Origin: CBFIGX01 sp965662265
GTDB taxonomy: Bacteria > Bacteroidota > Bacteroidia > Flavobacteriales > UBA7430
NCBI GenBank assembly: GCA_965662265.1
Contig: CBFIGX010000009.1
Span: forward strand, 31,552 to 95,551
Length of the DNA stretch: 64,000 bases
Reading direction: 5' to 3'
Below are positions 1 through 8,378 of the stretch, piece by piece. Below the pieces are notes generated by a model. The model was not told the DNA's origin, made no database searches, and saw nothing but the letters and a program-made list of their open reading frames with translations. A program made the position numbers and the translations under genes. Every line of letters begins with the position of its first letter. The stretch's first letter is position 1.

Positions 1-2
1 TA

Positions 3-368
3 GATTTTACTACAAATATGTTTTCAAACAATCTCAACGACTGTTCATATATTCCTGGTATAAATTCTGCGCCCTTACACGAACTATTACCTAAGTTCAT
101 AGGGGAAAGACTTCAGGAAGGGTTTAAAGCCTTTGGAAGAAAGATGAAAGGTTATTATACAAATGAGGCTAATATACTAGGTGTTGAATCTAGAACCTCC
201 TCCCCTGTACGCATCCCCAGACATGATAAACTTCTTAATCATCCTCAAATTACTAACCTTTATCCTTGTGGGGAAGGCGCAGGATACGCTGGAGGAATTG
301 TTTCTGCAGCAATAGACGGTGAGCGATGTGCAGAGGCCATAAAACTTAAAATTAATACGAATATCTAA
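3..368 (+). CDS. FAD-dependent dehydrogenase, C-terminal fragment
   Basis: This is the 3' end of a gene cut by the left window edge. The reading frame is open from base 3, and an in-frame Met at 18 is internal rather than the start. The visible 121 residues contain the C-terminal signature of the uncharacterised FAD-dependent dehydrogenases (COG2509-like): SSPVRIPR, then YPCGEGAGYAGGIVSAA and DGERCAEAI. The GEGAGYAGG segment closes the FAD-binding fold in this family. Substrate and pathway are unknown. It converges on the corrinoid-uptake locus, with only 29 bases between the two stop codons and no obvious terminator. Family is fairly sure; function is not inferable. Confidence 0.8.
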   Translation, partial: DFTTNMFSNNLNDCSYIPGINSAPLHELLPKFIGERLQEGFKAFGRKMKGYYTNEANILGVESRTSSPVRIPRHDKLLNHPQITNLYPCGEGAGYAGGIVSAAIDGERCAEAIKLKINTNI

Positions 369-397
369 TTTTCAGAAGCTCAAGTATATAAATCTAA

Positions 398-1174
398 CTA
401 CAATTTTAGTTTAAAAGATTCAGTTGTATAATTCCATTCTACAGCATTCGTGTTTAACATTTCATTTAGCTTATTCCCATTTTTAAGCTCTAATACATCT
501 AAAACATTAAAATTAGATGTCTCATCAATCCAAAAAATACGATCTGCTATTTGCATAGCAACAGCCCAGTCATGAGTGCTCATAATAATTGATTTTGAGG
601 TTTGTTGAGTTAATTTTTTTAACAATACACAAACTTCCATTGTATGAGCCAAATCTAAAAATGCTGTAGGCTCATCCAGTAATAATAAATCTGTTTCTTG
701 AGCTAAAGATCTTGCCAAGATAACACGCTGGCGTTCTCCGTCACTTAATTCTGCTATCCATCTATCTGCGTATTGAATTGCTCCTACTTGAGTTAAAGCA
801 AATTCTATAATGGATTTATCTGCCGCAGAAAGTTTTGTGTTCCATGACATATAAGGATATCGACCTGTAGAAACAACATCTCTTACTTTCATGTTTACAT
901 GGCTAATAGAATCCGTTAAAACTACTGCCATATGCTTAGCTTTATCTTCAGCTCTAATTGATTCTAATGGTTTTCCTTTCAATACAATGTCACCAGAGAT
1001 GATAGGTAAAATTCCCATAAGTGATTTTAGTAACGTAGACTTGCCCTTACCATTTGAGCCAAGAATACATATGAGTTCGCCTGAGTAAATATCAAAAGAT
1101 ATGTCATTAAGCACAACTTGGTTATTATACCCAACAGCAACCTTATTAAGTGTTATGTATTTCTTATTATCCAA
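398..1174 (-). CDS. btuD: Cobalamin/corrinoid ABC transporter ATP-binding protein (BtuD-like)
   Basis: This cytoplasmic ATPase would drive import of corrinoid across the inner membrane. Visible motifs are Walker A GSNGKGKST (about residue 39), the ABC signature LSDGERQR (about 143), Walker B LLLLDEPTAFLDL, and the switch His in MSTHDWAVA. The 258-residue length fits the FecE/BtuD family. The start is a TTG at 1174 overlapping the permease stop by 8 bases (TTGGATAA), so translation is probably coupled. By family alone it could serve haem or a siderophore. The cobalamin riboswitch at the head of the locus makes a corrinoid the best substrate. It is the last gene of the locus. Confidence 0.88.
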   Translation of the reverse strand: MDNKKYITLNKVAVGYNNQVVLNDISFDIYSGELICILGSNGKGKSTLLKSLMGILPIISGDIVLKGKPLESIRAEDKAKHMAVVLTDSISHVNMKVRDVVSTGRYPYMSWNTKLSAADKSIIEFALTQVGAIQYADRWIAELSDGERQRVILARSLAQETDLLLLDEPTAFLDLAHTMEVCVLLKKLTQQTSKSIIMSTHDWAVAMQIADRIFWIDETSNFNVLDVLELKNGNKLNEMLNTNAVEWNYTTESFKLKL

Positions 1175-2159
1175 GATTTTTCTTCTTTATTAAAAAATAA
1201 ATTACAAATGGTGCTCCAAAAAGGGATGTTATACTGTTTATAGGTAAAACTGTATCGAAACCTGGTGCTTGAGCTATCATATCACATACCAATGCAATTA
1301 CGGCCCCCAATAAGGCCGTTAGTGGAATTGTAATTTTGTGATCAGACTCTTCTACCCATAAACGAACCAAGTGAGGAACTGCCATACCGATAAATGCGAT
1401 AGGACCACAGTAAGCAGTAATCCAAGCCACTAAAATACCAACTACAATTAATAATTGAAAGCGTATAGCTCTAATTGAAATTCCTAGGCTTTGGGCATAT
1501 GCCTCACCAAGCAACAAACTATTAAGCGATTTTGATCTTGTATAAGCAAAAAATAATGCAGCTAGAATAACTGGAATCATAATTTGTAAATCAAGCCATT
1601 CTGTTTTTGCAAATGAACCTAAACCCCACAACACAAAGGATTGAATTTCTTGAGACCGAGAAAAATATTGAAGAACACCAACTAAGGCACTTGTTAGATA
1701 TGATACCATTAATCCTAAAATGAGTAGACTAACAGATGTTTTGAAACGTTTTGAAGCCCATATCATTAGGAGTAATACAAGTAATGCGCCTATACTAGCT
1801 GCTATTGGTGTTGATAGTATAAACATACCAGAAAAGCTTAATAGTAGTATTGCAACCCCTAAACTTGCTCCTGAGCTAATACCTAGCACATATGGCCCGG
1901 CAAGTGGGTTTCTAAAAAAACTCTGCATAAGTAAACCTGAAACTGACAGAGCCGCTCCAGAAATTAATGCCGTTAGTGCCTTTGGTAACCTATATTCGAA
2001 TAATATTGTCCCATAGATCGGATTAGACCAACCCTTGCCCATTAAAAAATTAATAATATCGAAAAATGGAATACTAACAGACCCCAATAATAGATCAGCT
2101 AAAAGTACCATAAACAGTACTATAACTATTGATGTGTAACGCTTAGAGACTTTACTCAT
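1167..2159 (-). CDS. btuC: Cobalamin ABC transporter permease (BtuC/FecCD family)
   Basis: This is the inner-membrane channel subunit of the corrinoid importer. The 330-residue protein is hydrophobic throughout, consistent with the ten helices of FecCD permeases. Family motifs visible are PLAGPYVLGISSGASLG (about 87-103) and GPIAFIGMAVPHLVR (about 250-264), the latter being the coupling region that contacts the ATPase. It overlaps the binding-protein gene upstream by 8 bases (ATGAGTAA) and the ATPase downstream by 8, so the three ABC subunits are translationally coupled. Substrate is inferred from the riboswitch-led locus rather than from the protein itself. Confidence 0.9.
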   Translation of the reverse strand: MSKVSKRYTSIVIVLFMVLLADLLLGSVSIPFFDIINFLMGKGWSNPIYGTILFEYRLPKALTALISGAALSVSGLLMQSFFRNPLAGPYVLGISSGASLGVAILLLSFSGMFILSTPIAASIGALLVLLLMIWASKRFKTSVSLLILGLMVSYLTSALVGVLQYFSRSQEIQSFVLWGLGSFAKTEWLDLQIMIPVILAALFFAYTRSKSLNSLLLGEAYAQSLGISIRAIRFQLLIVVGILVAWITAYCGPIAFIGMAVPHLVRLWVEESDHKITIPLTALLGAVIALVCDMIAQAPGFDTVLPINSITSLFGAPFVIYFLIKKKNLG

Positions 2160-3255
2160 TTTCCAAAGCTTTATAGTACATCAATTCTCTATCAGGCAGT
2201 AGATTAGGATGAAAAATAGCTATCAAATCTGCTAAAACTTCATCAACATGAAGTAACCCAGTCTCCCAATAGTCATTTGCACCTAAAGAACTTAAACGAG
2301 CATTATTGTTGTAAGATTGTTTCTTTTTAAATGCATCAAATAATCGCATATCAGGCAAGACTTCCTCTACTTCTTTGTATGAAGAAAAAGCACCAGTATT
2401 AATCCACATATCACTATCGTATGCGTTAGCATAAACAATCTCCCAATCTAAAACTTTACTATCAACAGATATATCATTAGACCATGGATAATTTCCACCA
2501 GCATCTCTAATAAAACGAGCAGAATATGATTGACCTCCTGGTAAATGCCATTGCTCTTTGAAAGGCATATTTATTAATATTTTAGGCCTATTACTAAGAC
2601 TATCCGTTTTACTTTTTAACAGTTCATAGTTTGTTTGAATGGAACTAAAAATTCGTACTGCTTCTTTTTCTAAACCAAAAAAAGCTGCTACAAATTTAAT
2701 CCACTCAGCTCTACCAAGAGGATGTTCTTCTAAATATTCATAGGCATAAACAAAGCGGATATTTGGATACATGACGTCCAACTCTCTTTGATAGTCTTGC
2801 CATCCGAAAGTTAATACCATATCTAAATCAGCCATCAATAAAGCTTCATGGTTTAACTTTTCTATACTACCTAACTCTGGTATCTGCTGTGATTTAATAA
2901 TTCGTCTGATTTCAGGTGAGTATATATAATCATACTCTCCAATAGCTTGAAGTTTATCTAATAATCCCAGCTCGGCAAGATAACTCAAATATACTGATGA
3001 TAATACGGCCATTCTAGAGGCTGGGGTTACCAGTGTATCTTCCTCTAAGTATAGGGTGTAATGTTGAAGGGTATCTTTTTTATTTGCTGCGAAAACAATT
3101 ATCTCTTTATAGCTCTTGTAGTAATTAACACAAAATCTTTCTGCGTAAGACAAATTCATCGTACTATGTGGCTTCATATCATGTGATAATTTGTGCTCAG
3201 ACTGATTACATGAAATACAAAGAATCAAAATAATATTTAGCACAAAAAACTTCAT
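2152..3255 (-). CDS. btuF: Periplasmic corrinoid-binding lipoprotein (BtuF-like)
   Basis: This is the substrate-binding component of the BtuCDF-type importer. The N-terminus is a lipoprotein signal (ILILCISCNQ), so Cys16 is probably lipidated and the protein is held in the periplasm. It has the bilobed helical-backbone binding-protein pattern: a first lobe with ALLMADLDMVLTFGWQD (about 137-153), a long linking helix (AAFFGLEKEAVRIF), then a second lobe with ILINMPFKEQWHLPGGQS. Its 367 residues make it longer than E. coli BtuF (about 266), as is common for Bacteroidota homologues. Its ATG shares the A of the previous gene's TAA. Haem or siderophore binding cannot be excluded from sequence alone. 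Confidence 0.82.
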   Translation of the reverse strand: MKFFVLNIILILCISCNQSEHKLSHDMKPHSTMNLSYAERFCVNYYKSYKEIIVFAANKKDTLQHYTLYLEEDTLVTPASRMAVLSSVYLSYLAELGLLDKLQAIGEYDYIYSPEIRRIIKSQQIPELGSIEKLNHEALLMADLDMVLTFGWQDYQRELDVMYPNIRFVYAYEYLEEHPLGRAEWIKFVAAFFGLEKEAVRIFSSIQTNYELLKSKTDSLSNRPKILINMPFKEQWHLPGGQSYSARFIRDAGGNYPWSNDISVDSKVLDWEIVYANAYDSDMWINTGAFSSYKEVEEVLPDMRLFDAFKKKQSYNNNARLSSLGANDYWETGLLHVDEVLADLIAIFHPNLLPDRELMYYKALENE

Positions 3256-4250
3256 TAGTCAATAAAATCAAATTCTGAAGGAATAATACCAAGCTCCCAC
3301 TCGTCAATTAACACAAATGCAGTATCGTAAACATACACAGCACCATTTTGGATATAATCTTTAGCATCAGCTACATATAGTTTTTCATCATTATAAGTTA
3401 ATCCATAGAAAAGCCTTCCTCCAGATGGTATAATTGGCAATGTATCTAAATGATCTGCATATTGATGGATTTGCCAAACGCCATCAGACAAGAAGTAAAT
3501 ATTCTCGCCAGTTGGACTAATACATAAATTACTAGGATTTTGATTAGAAAACTCATAGGAGAATAGTTGCTCAAATGAAGAGTTTACAGCTCTTATTATC
3601 CCGTTTCCATCTTTGGTTCCACTTAACCAAATTCGATCTTGATTATCTTTTTTTAATGATGAGATTGTGAATCCACAATAGTATGTAGAGACAATTTGAT
3701 CAGAATTACTATCTACAAGTACTAAGTTTTCGGTTTCTCGATTTGTAACATAGACTATATCACCTATTTGAACCATCTCTTCTGACCACCCAGGTAAATT
3801 TATAAAAGATGTTACTTCATATGATCCTAAATCAAGAATAGCAATTTTATTAGAATATAAGTCGCTTACATAAGCCTTTTCACTGGAAATAAAATGAATA
3901 TATCGTGGCGACATTAAACCTGTAATTGTTTCAATTAATTGGAAAGTATTGACGTCAACAACTTCTATTTTCCCAGAATTATTTAGTACTAGAAATGCTT
4001 TGTCTTCATATATACTGATAGATTGAAGGACATCACCTAAGGGGCGATTGTTGGCATTTTGAAATACATTATTTTGCATTTCATTAGTTAAGGCATCAAA
4101 AAAACTAACTGAAGCATTACCCCATTGAAAGTTACCTTCATTATTAATAAGTATACCTTCTGAAAGGTGATATGATTGATACGTAATGTCTTTTTTATCA
4201 CATGATGATGCCATGAGAATAATGAAAAAATATGTGTTGAAATATTTCAT
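3255..4250 (-). CDS. YncE/DUF5074-type beta-propeller lipoprotein, BtuG-like
   Basis: This is a 331-residue lipoprotein with signal ending MASSCDKKD. The body is a run of short repeats typical of YncE-like beta-propellers: KIEVVDVNTFQLIETITG, KIAILDLGSYEVTSFINL, NLVLVDSNSDQIV. In Bacteroides the surface propeller BtuG caps the BtuB receptor and captures B12. The fold, lipid anchor and position between a TonB receptor and a BtuFCD importer suggest the same job here. The start at 4250 is preferred because its ATG shares an A with the upstream stop (TAATG) and gives a clean lipoprotein signal; an in-frame start ten codons upstream would spoil it. Corrinoid binding itself is inferred. Confidence 0.75.
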   Translation of the reverse strand: MKYFNTYFFIILMASSCDKKDITYQSYHLSEGILINNEGNFQWGNASVSFFDALTNEMQNNVFQNANNRPLGDVLQSISIYEDKAFLVLNNSGKIEVVDVNTFQLIETITGLMSPRYIHFISSEKAYVSDLYSNKIAILDLGSYEVTSFINLPGWSEEMVQIGDIVYVTNRETENLVLVDSNSDQIVSTYYCGFTISSLKKDNQDRIWLSGTKDGNGIIRAVNSSFEQLFSYEFSNQNPSNLCISPTGENIYFLSDGVWQIHQYADHLDTLPIIPSGGRLFYGLTYNDEKLYVADAKDYIQNGAVYVYDTAFVLIDEWELGIIPSEFDFID

Positions 4251-5206
4251 TATCGTATAATAAGTTTTTGTTGACCCCATAACCCATTGATACGATATCT
4301 TAAAATATAGAGTCCTTCAGAATTTATATAGTTAGATATTTGATAATAATTAAGTAAAGGGAGTTCAATTAATCTTGCATCATAAGTTATCAGTTGGACT
4401 TTTTCAATGTTAGAAGGTGGTAAAAAAAAGAAACCAGCATCTATATTTACAGGGTTTGGGTAAATGAGAACTGAATTATCCTCTAGTATACCTAACTCAT
4501 TTTGATGAATAATTCCAACTGCATCAACATCAAAGCCACCAGATTCATAGGGAGTTGGCCATGGATCATTAATCATTCTACCCTCAGAATCATAATTAGC
4601 GTAGTCTGGTAAAATAGATCCAATAACATCTACTAGCCTAATATGACTAATGTTTGAAACATCTAATCCTTCTTCTATACTCAATTCTGATAAATCAAAT
4701 GGTGTTCCCCACTGAGCTGGATACTTTCCTGCAAGATTATGGATGTGTTTGGTATCTAATGAACCAAAAGCACCTATTTGATTTACAGTATGAGTCAAAG
4801 ACACTGATGGAAATCGATAAAAGCTTTGTCCATCAGAACTAACTTCCACAAAAGCTAACTCTAAAAAGTTGTCTGTAAAACCATTTTCAAATACAGCAAA
4901 ATCGTAACCTGGACCATCGTATATTGTTTGTTCAAAAGTAAATGTTGCCTTGCCCCCATCACCTAAACTCAACACTGCAGGATTGGGACTTCCATAGGTG
5001 TCTTGAGGTTCACCATATGTGGTAAAGAGTAAACTAGAGTCAGCACAGTTTTGCATGCCACGCTCAATAAATACGCTATCTGCCCATGACACAAAAACCG
5101 AAGAATTCATTGGGATAGCTATACAACCAACTTCTCCTATTGCTGGAGCATATTGAGCATTTAAGACACTACTTATAAAAAAACAAACAATCCAATTCTT
5201 CTTCAT
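4250..5206 (-). CDS. T9SS-exported surface protein of the corrinoid locus
   Basis: This 318-residue exported protein has a signal peptide (about 1-17, ending VLNAQ). A middle region contains ATFTFEQTIYDGPGYDFAVF and FLELAFVEVSSDGQSFYRFP, a pattern I recall from Bacteroidota proteins labelled only cell surface protein. The C-terminal ~75 residues form a T9SS type A sorting domain: VLIYPNPVNI, then GLYILRY and a basic QQKLIIR tail. It would be delivered to the cell surface by T9SS. Position in the riboswitch-controlled locus suggests it helps bind or present corrinoid, but nothing in the sequence proves that. It lies 40 bases downstream of the DUF4465 gene. Confidence 0.65.
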   Translation of the reverse strand: MKKNWIVCFFISSVLNAQYAPAIGEVGCIAIPMNSSVFVSWADSVFIERGMQNCADSSLLFTTYGEPQDTYGSPNPAVLSLGDGGKATFTFEQTIYDGPGYDFAVFENGFTDNFLELAFVEVSSDGQSFYRFPSVSLTHTVNQIGAFGSLDTKHIHNLAGKYPAQWGTPFDLSELSIEEGLDVSNISHIRLVDVIGSILPDYANYDSEGRMINDPWPTPYESGGFDVDAVGIIHQNELGILEDNSVLIYPNPVNIDAGFFFLPPSNIEKVQLITYDARLIELPLLNYYQISNYINSEGLYILRYRINGLWGQQKLIIR

Positions 5207-5246
5207 AAATTTACACCTATCGATGAATAGCTTTTAGCTTTAGCGT

Positions 5247-6161
5247 TTAATATTTAACTATTTTTTGAGTGCCTGATGACATACGCACGAAATATACTCC
5301 TGGCTTTAAATTATCTACAAAAACTGGACTTCCTGCTTCAACTAATAAATTTTTAACAAGCGTACCACTCAAGTTATAAATAGTCAAAGCACCAGAAGAA
5401 TTTACTATAAATTGATTTTTAACTGGATTCGGATAAAGAGAAATAAGCTCTCTAGAATAGGTATTTAAACCAACGTTATTTACAGTGAAATCATCCATAC
5501 AAAAGAATGCTGGAGTATTCATACCAAAATCACCATTATCTGAAGAAGTCAACTCAAATCTAAGTCCATTAATACTTCCAAGTGAATTTAGATCAATCCA
5601 AGTCCAGTCTGTTACAATATAATCTTGATTGTTGTCTTCAAACCGATAATCAGCTAGATAAAAATCAATAGTGTCTTTGGCTAATGTGTCTACATATCCA
5701 ATAATAGAAAGTTTAAACCAATCTTCATCATTACCAGATTCGCCACCAAATTTTTTAGCTACAAAATCTCCTTGAAGCATTGATAGACTTGAGTAGGTGG
5801 AATTATTAACATAAAATCCGTCAATGATTTTATGATCAAAATTAATATTAGAATTGTTGTTAGATATAGCAAAGTTATTTCCAGAATATGAACTGGCAGA
5901 AATTACACTGTACATATTTGTATAGCCAGCAGTAATACTATCAATATTGTTAGACACCGCAAAACCAGATGACCAATATGACCAAGTCGTATCGTAAGAA
6001 TTCTCAAAACTAAATCCTTGTTCTTCAAAATCACCTGATAAGTCAGATCCATTCCAAACTCCAGTAGAATCTAAATCTATATTATCGAAATTTACTATTT
6101 GAGCCTGAGAAAAGATACTTAGGAACATTGACATAATGAATAATACTTGTTTTTTCATCAT
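5247..6161 (-). CDS. DUF4465 protein with T9SS sorting domain, BtuH-like candidate
   Basis: This 304-residue exported protein has a signal peptide about 1-20 (LSIFSQAQ). The core, about residues 21-225, matches the DUF4465 pattern: a region around GNNFAISN, then GFYVNNSTYSSLSMLQGD, DEDWFKLSIIGY and IDFYLADYRF. The C-terminus is a T9SS sorting domain (ISLYPNPVKNQFIV; GVYFVRM; QKIVKY). DUF4465 genes commonly sit in B12-uptake loci of Bacteroidota. From memory, the BtuH surface corrinoid-binding proteins of Bacteroides belong to this group; that link was not checked. The T9SS tail differs from the lipid anchor used in Bacteroides. It follows the receptor gene by 6 bases. Confidence 0.75.
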   Translation of the reverse strand: MMKKQVLFIMSMFLSIFSQAQIVNFDNIDLDSTGVWNGSDLSGDFEEQGFSFENSYDTTWSYWSSGFAVSNNIDSITAGYTNMYSVISASSYSGNNFAISNNNSNINFDHKIIDGFYVNNSTYSSLSMLQGDFVAKKFGGESGNDEDWFKLSIIGYVDTLAKDTIDFYLADYRFEDNNQDYIVTDWTWIDLNSLGSINGLRFELTSSDNGDFGMNTPAFFCMDDFTVNNVGLNTYSRELISLYPNPVKNQFIVNSSGALTIYNLSGTLVKNLLVEAGSPVFVDNLKPGVYFVRMSSGTQKIVKY

Positions 6162-6167
6162 TTTTAT

Positions 6168-8054
6168 TTAAAGGTTAATGTTAAGGTTAACGTTAAGATA
6201 TCGTAATGGCATAGGCTTATCAGCTACTAAAAAATAGTTGCTATTCCATATGTTTTTTAACTCTATTGAAGCAGAATAACTCCAGTCATCAATTTGATGT
6301 GCATACACGAGTCCTAAATTTCCAACGGAATATGCGTTTAAGAAATTATTGTGATCTGTAGAGGTATATCTCTTTGACTCTAGATGTTCTTGATAATAAA
6401 TTGACCACTTATTAGAGGTCCATTTTATACAGTGATTACTCTTAAAAAAAGGAGTGTAAATAAGTTGTGCATGAGCTATTCCTTGTGATATAAGTGATTC
6501 GTCACTCGTATATTGAAGGGCCAAACTATTAGAAAATGATACTGAATAATGAGTGTTAGTCATAAAAATATTAGACTCTAACTCCACGCCACGCTGAACA
6601 ACTTTCAGAACATTTTCAGGTTGCCAAAAAAGCGAATGACTTTGAGCTTTCCAAAGTATCCAATTATCAATGACACCATAATAAACACTCAATTCATTTT
6701 GCAATTCAAAACGTACCCATCGATTTTTTTTCTCTATACTTAAATTAAACATCCAAGCGTCTTCATCTTTCAACTCTAGATTACCTAAATTGTGCCAATA
6801 CAAATCATTCCAAGAAGGACGTCTGTAACTTCTTGAAATAGCAGCTTTAATTATATGATTGTTATCGATAGAATAGTCTACACCTAAACTTGGTAGATAT
6901 GGACTTCTAACCGAAGCTATATATTCTTGCCTGAAACCAGTCATAAACACTAACTTTTCTGAAAATCGTCTTCTAAAGTGAAAAGAACTTATGATTGTTT
7001 CTTCTGAAGAATAGTCATAGTTAAGGCTTTCACTGTCTACATTGTCTTTAAGATAATTAATATCTATTTTGAATTTTGAATTTTGATTTAAATCATAATT
7101 GAATTGATATGCTGCGCTAAAGCTTTTACACGTATGTGTGGAATATATGTGCCTCATAGAATCATTATAATGTAGTTGATCTTCTACGAAACCAATATTT
7201 AAATTTGACTGAATAAATTCTCTTTGATTGTAAACTCTAAACTGAAAAATCGAACTACTATTAGTCATAACAGACTTTGATTGCGCTTCTGATAAGCTTG
7301 CAGGTATTTGTCTATATTGATCTTGTGCCAAAAAATTAGCTTTAAATAACCACATCGGATTTGGTTTATAAGCATAAGATATATAAGTTCCAGAAGACTT
7401 AGTCATAGCATGCTCTGCTTGCCTTTTAGTCCCATAATAAGGATCAAAAAAAGAGTAGTTATTTTTAAAATAACTATTTAAAAGACGTAAATCAAAAGCG
7501 TGTTTTTTACTAGAAAAATGAATCTTCGATCTTTGCTCAATATTTGACATTGAACTGAGATGGGAAACTTGATTTAGCTTCAAACCCTTATCAAAAGCTA
7601 GATTTGTGTTGGTGTGGATAGCTCCTCCAACAGCTCCTTCTCCACCAATAGTACTCATAGGACCATATTGGATTGCTAAATCATCAATAAATAAGGGATT
7701 TAGTATTGACAAATCATATTGACCAGTAGACAACTGATTTAAAATCAACCCATTCCATAAAACTTGAGTTTGAGGAGCGCTTCCTCCTCTGATAGAACTA
7801 CTTGCTATACCCGATTGACCGTATAACCTTAGTTGTACTTGACTATTGTTTATCAATAAATCAGATAAAGAAGGTGTTAATAAAACAAGGCTGTCTAATC
7901 GATCTATCTTCGAACCAACTGTCCACAATTCAATAATTGCTGAACTAAGTGTAACCTCAGGGAGCATATTAGTGCTAATTGTTTGCGAGCTAGTCGATTG
8001 CCCAAAAAGCTGAGTCAAAATCATACAATAGCTTATGAGTAAACGAGTACGCAT
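6168..8054 (-). CDS. btuB: TonB-dependent corrinoid receptor (BtuB-like)
   Basis: This outer-membrane gated channel probably imports corrinoids with TonB energy. The 628-residue length is close to E. coli BtuB (about 614). After a signal peptide comes a plug domain with SSIRGGSAPQTQVLWNG (about 88-104) and MSTIGGEGAVGGAIH. The rest is beta-barrel sequence including YRRPSWNDLYW, ending with alternating aromatic strands. There is no N-terminal carboxypeptidase-like extension as in SusC proteins. It is the first gene after the cobalamin riboswitch, with an 84-base expression platform between them, so it should be shut down when B12 is plentiful. Substrate is inferred from that switch. Confidence 0.87.
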   Translation of the reverse strand: MRTRLLISYCMILTQLFGQSTSSQTISTNMLPEVTLSSAIIELWTVGSKIDRLDSLVLLTPSLSDLLINNSQVQLRLYGQSGIASSSIRGGSAPQTQVLWNGLILNQLSTGQYDLSILNPLFIDDLAIQYGPMSTIGGEGAVGGAIHTNTNLAFDKGLKLNQVSHLSSMSNIEQRSKIHFSSKKHAFDLRLLNSYFKNNYSFFDPYYGTKRQAEHAMTKSSGTYISYAYKPNPMWLFKANFLAQDQYRQIPASLSEAQSKSVMTNSSSIFQFRVYNQREFIQSNLNIGFVEDQLHYNDSMRHIYSTHTCKSFSAAYQFNYDLNQNSKFKIDINYLKDNVDSESLNYDYSSEETIISSFHFRRRFSEKLVFMTGFRQEYIASVRSPYLPSLGVDYSIDNNHIIKAAISRSYRRPSWNDLYWHNLGNLELKDEDAWMFNLSIEKKNRWVRFELQNELSVYYGVIDNWILWKAQSHSLFWQPENVLKVVQRGVELESNIFMTNTHYSVSFSNSLALQYTSDESLISQGIAHAQLIYTPFFKSNHCIKWTSNKWSIYYQEHLESKRYTSTDHNNFLNAYSVGNLGLVYAHQIDDWSYSASIELKNIWNSNYFLVADKPMPLRYLNVNLNINL

Positions 8055-8098
8055 AAATAATAATACAGATCCAAAGTGCTAGAAAAGCCAAAGCAATT

Positions 8099-8125
8099 CA
8101 CAATACTTTTTCACCGAAAGTTGTG
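8099..8125 (-). promoter_or_regulatory. Possible riboswitch expression-platform hairpin
   Basis: Between the riboswitch and the btuB start, CACAA (8099-8103) can pair with TTGTG (8121-8125), and CTTT (8106-8109) with AAAG (8117-8120). On the minus strand the hairpin is followed by T-rich sequence. It may be the regulated hairpin, but whether it ends transcription or masks translation cannot be told by eye. Confidence 0.4.
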
Positions 8126-8137
8126 ATTAATATTACA

Positions 8138-8297
8138 ATGGCAGGTATTCTGACTTACTTCAATAAAATCGCCTTCCCGTTTCCAGTGGCTAAGAATGAT
8201 TTTATCTGTATTAAAGCTTACAGCTGCGGGAACAGTTTGGGACTTACACCCAATTCCCTTTTAAGGTTTCACCAGCTAGGTTTCACCACCAATGCAA
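8138..8297 (-). promoter_or_regulatory. Cobalamin riboswitch
   Basis: Read on the minus strand, the conserved parts of the AdoCbl-class aptamer occur in order: GCTGGTGAAACC, AAAAGGGAA, TGTAAGTCCCAAACTGT, CCCGCAGCTGTAA, the B12-box core AGCCACTG (8184-8191), GGGAAGG, and the 3' strand AGTCAGAATACCTGCC ending near 8139. It begins immediately downstream of a -7 box and ends 84 bases before the btuB ATG. High corrinoid would be expected to lower expression of the whole uptake locus. Match is by eye but extensive. Confidence 0.95.
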
Positions 8298-8305
8298 CAA
8301 AGGTA
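8298..8305 (-). promoter_or_regulatory. -7 promoter box of the corrinoid locus
   Basis: On the minus strand this reads TACCTTTG, an exact TAnnTTTG box of Bacteroidota. Transcription should start about 8291, so the mRNA begins with the riboswitch. No confident -33 TTG was found. Confidence 0.75.
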
Positions 8306-8378
8306 ACTTTTTTAGTATGATTCTTAGGTATAAAAGCAAATAAGATGAAACATATGACTAATTCATCTATAAACCAGT

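Noticed and set aside
8123..8320. Plus-strand 65-codon open frame
   Set aside because: It is antisense to the cobalamin riboswitch and its codons are explained by aptamer sequence.
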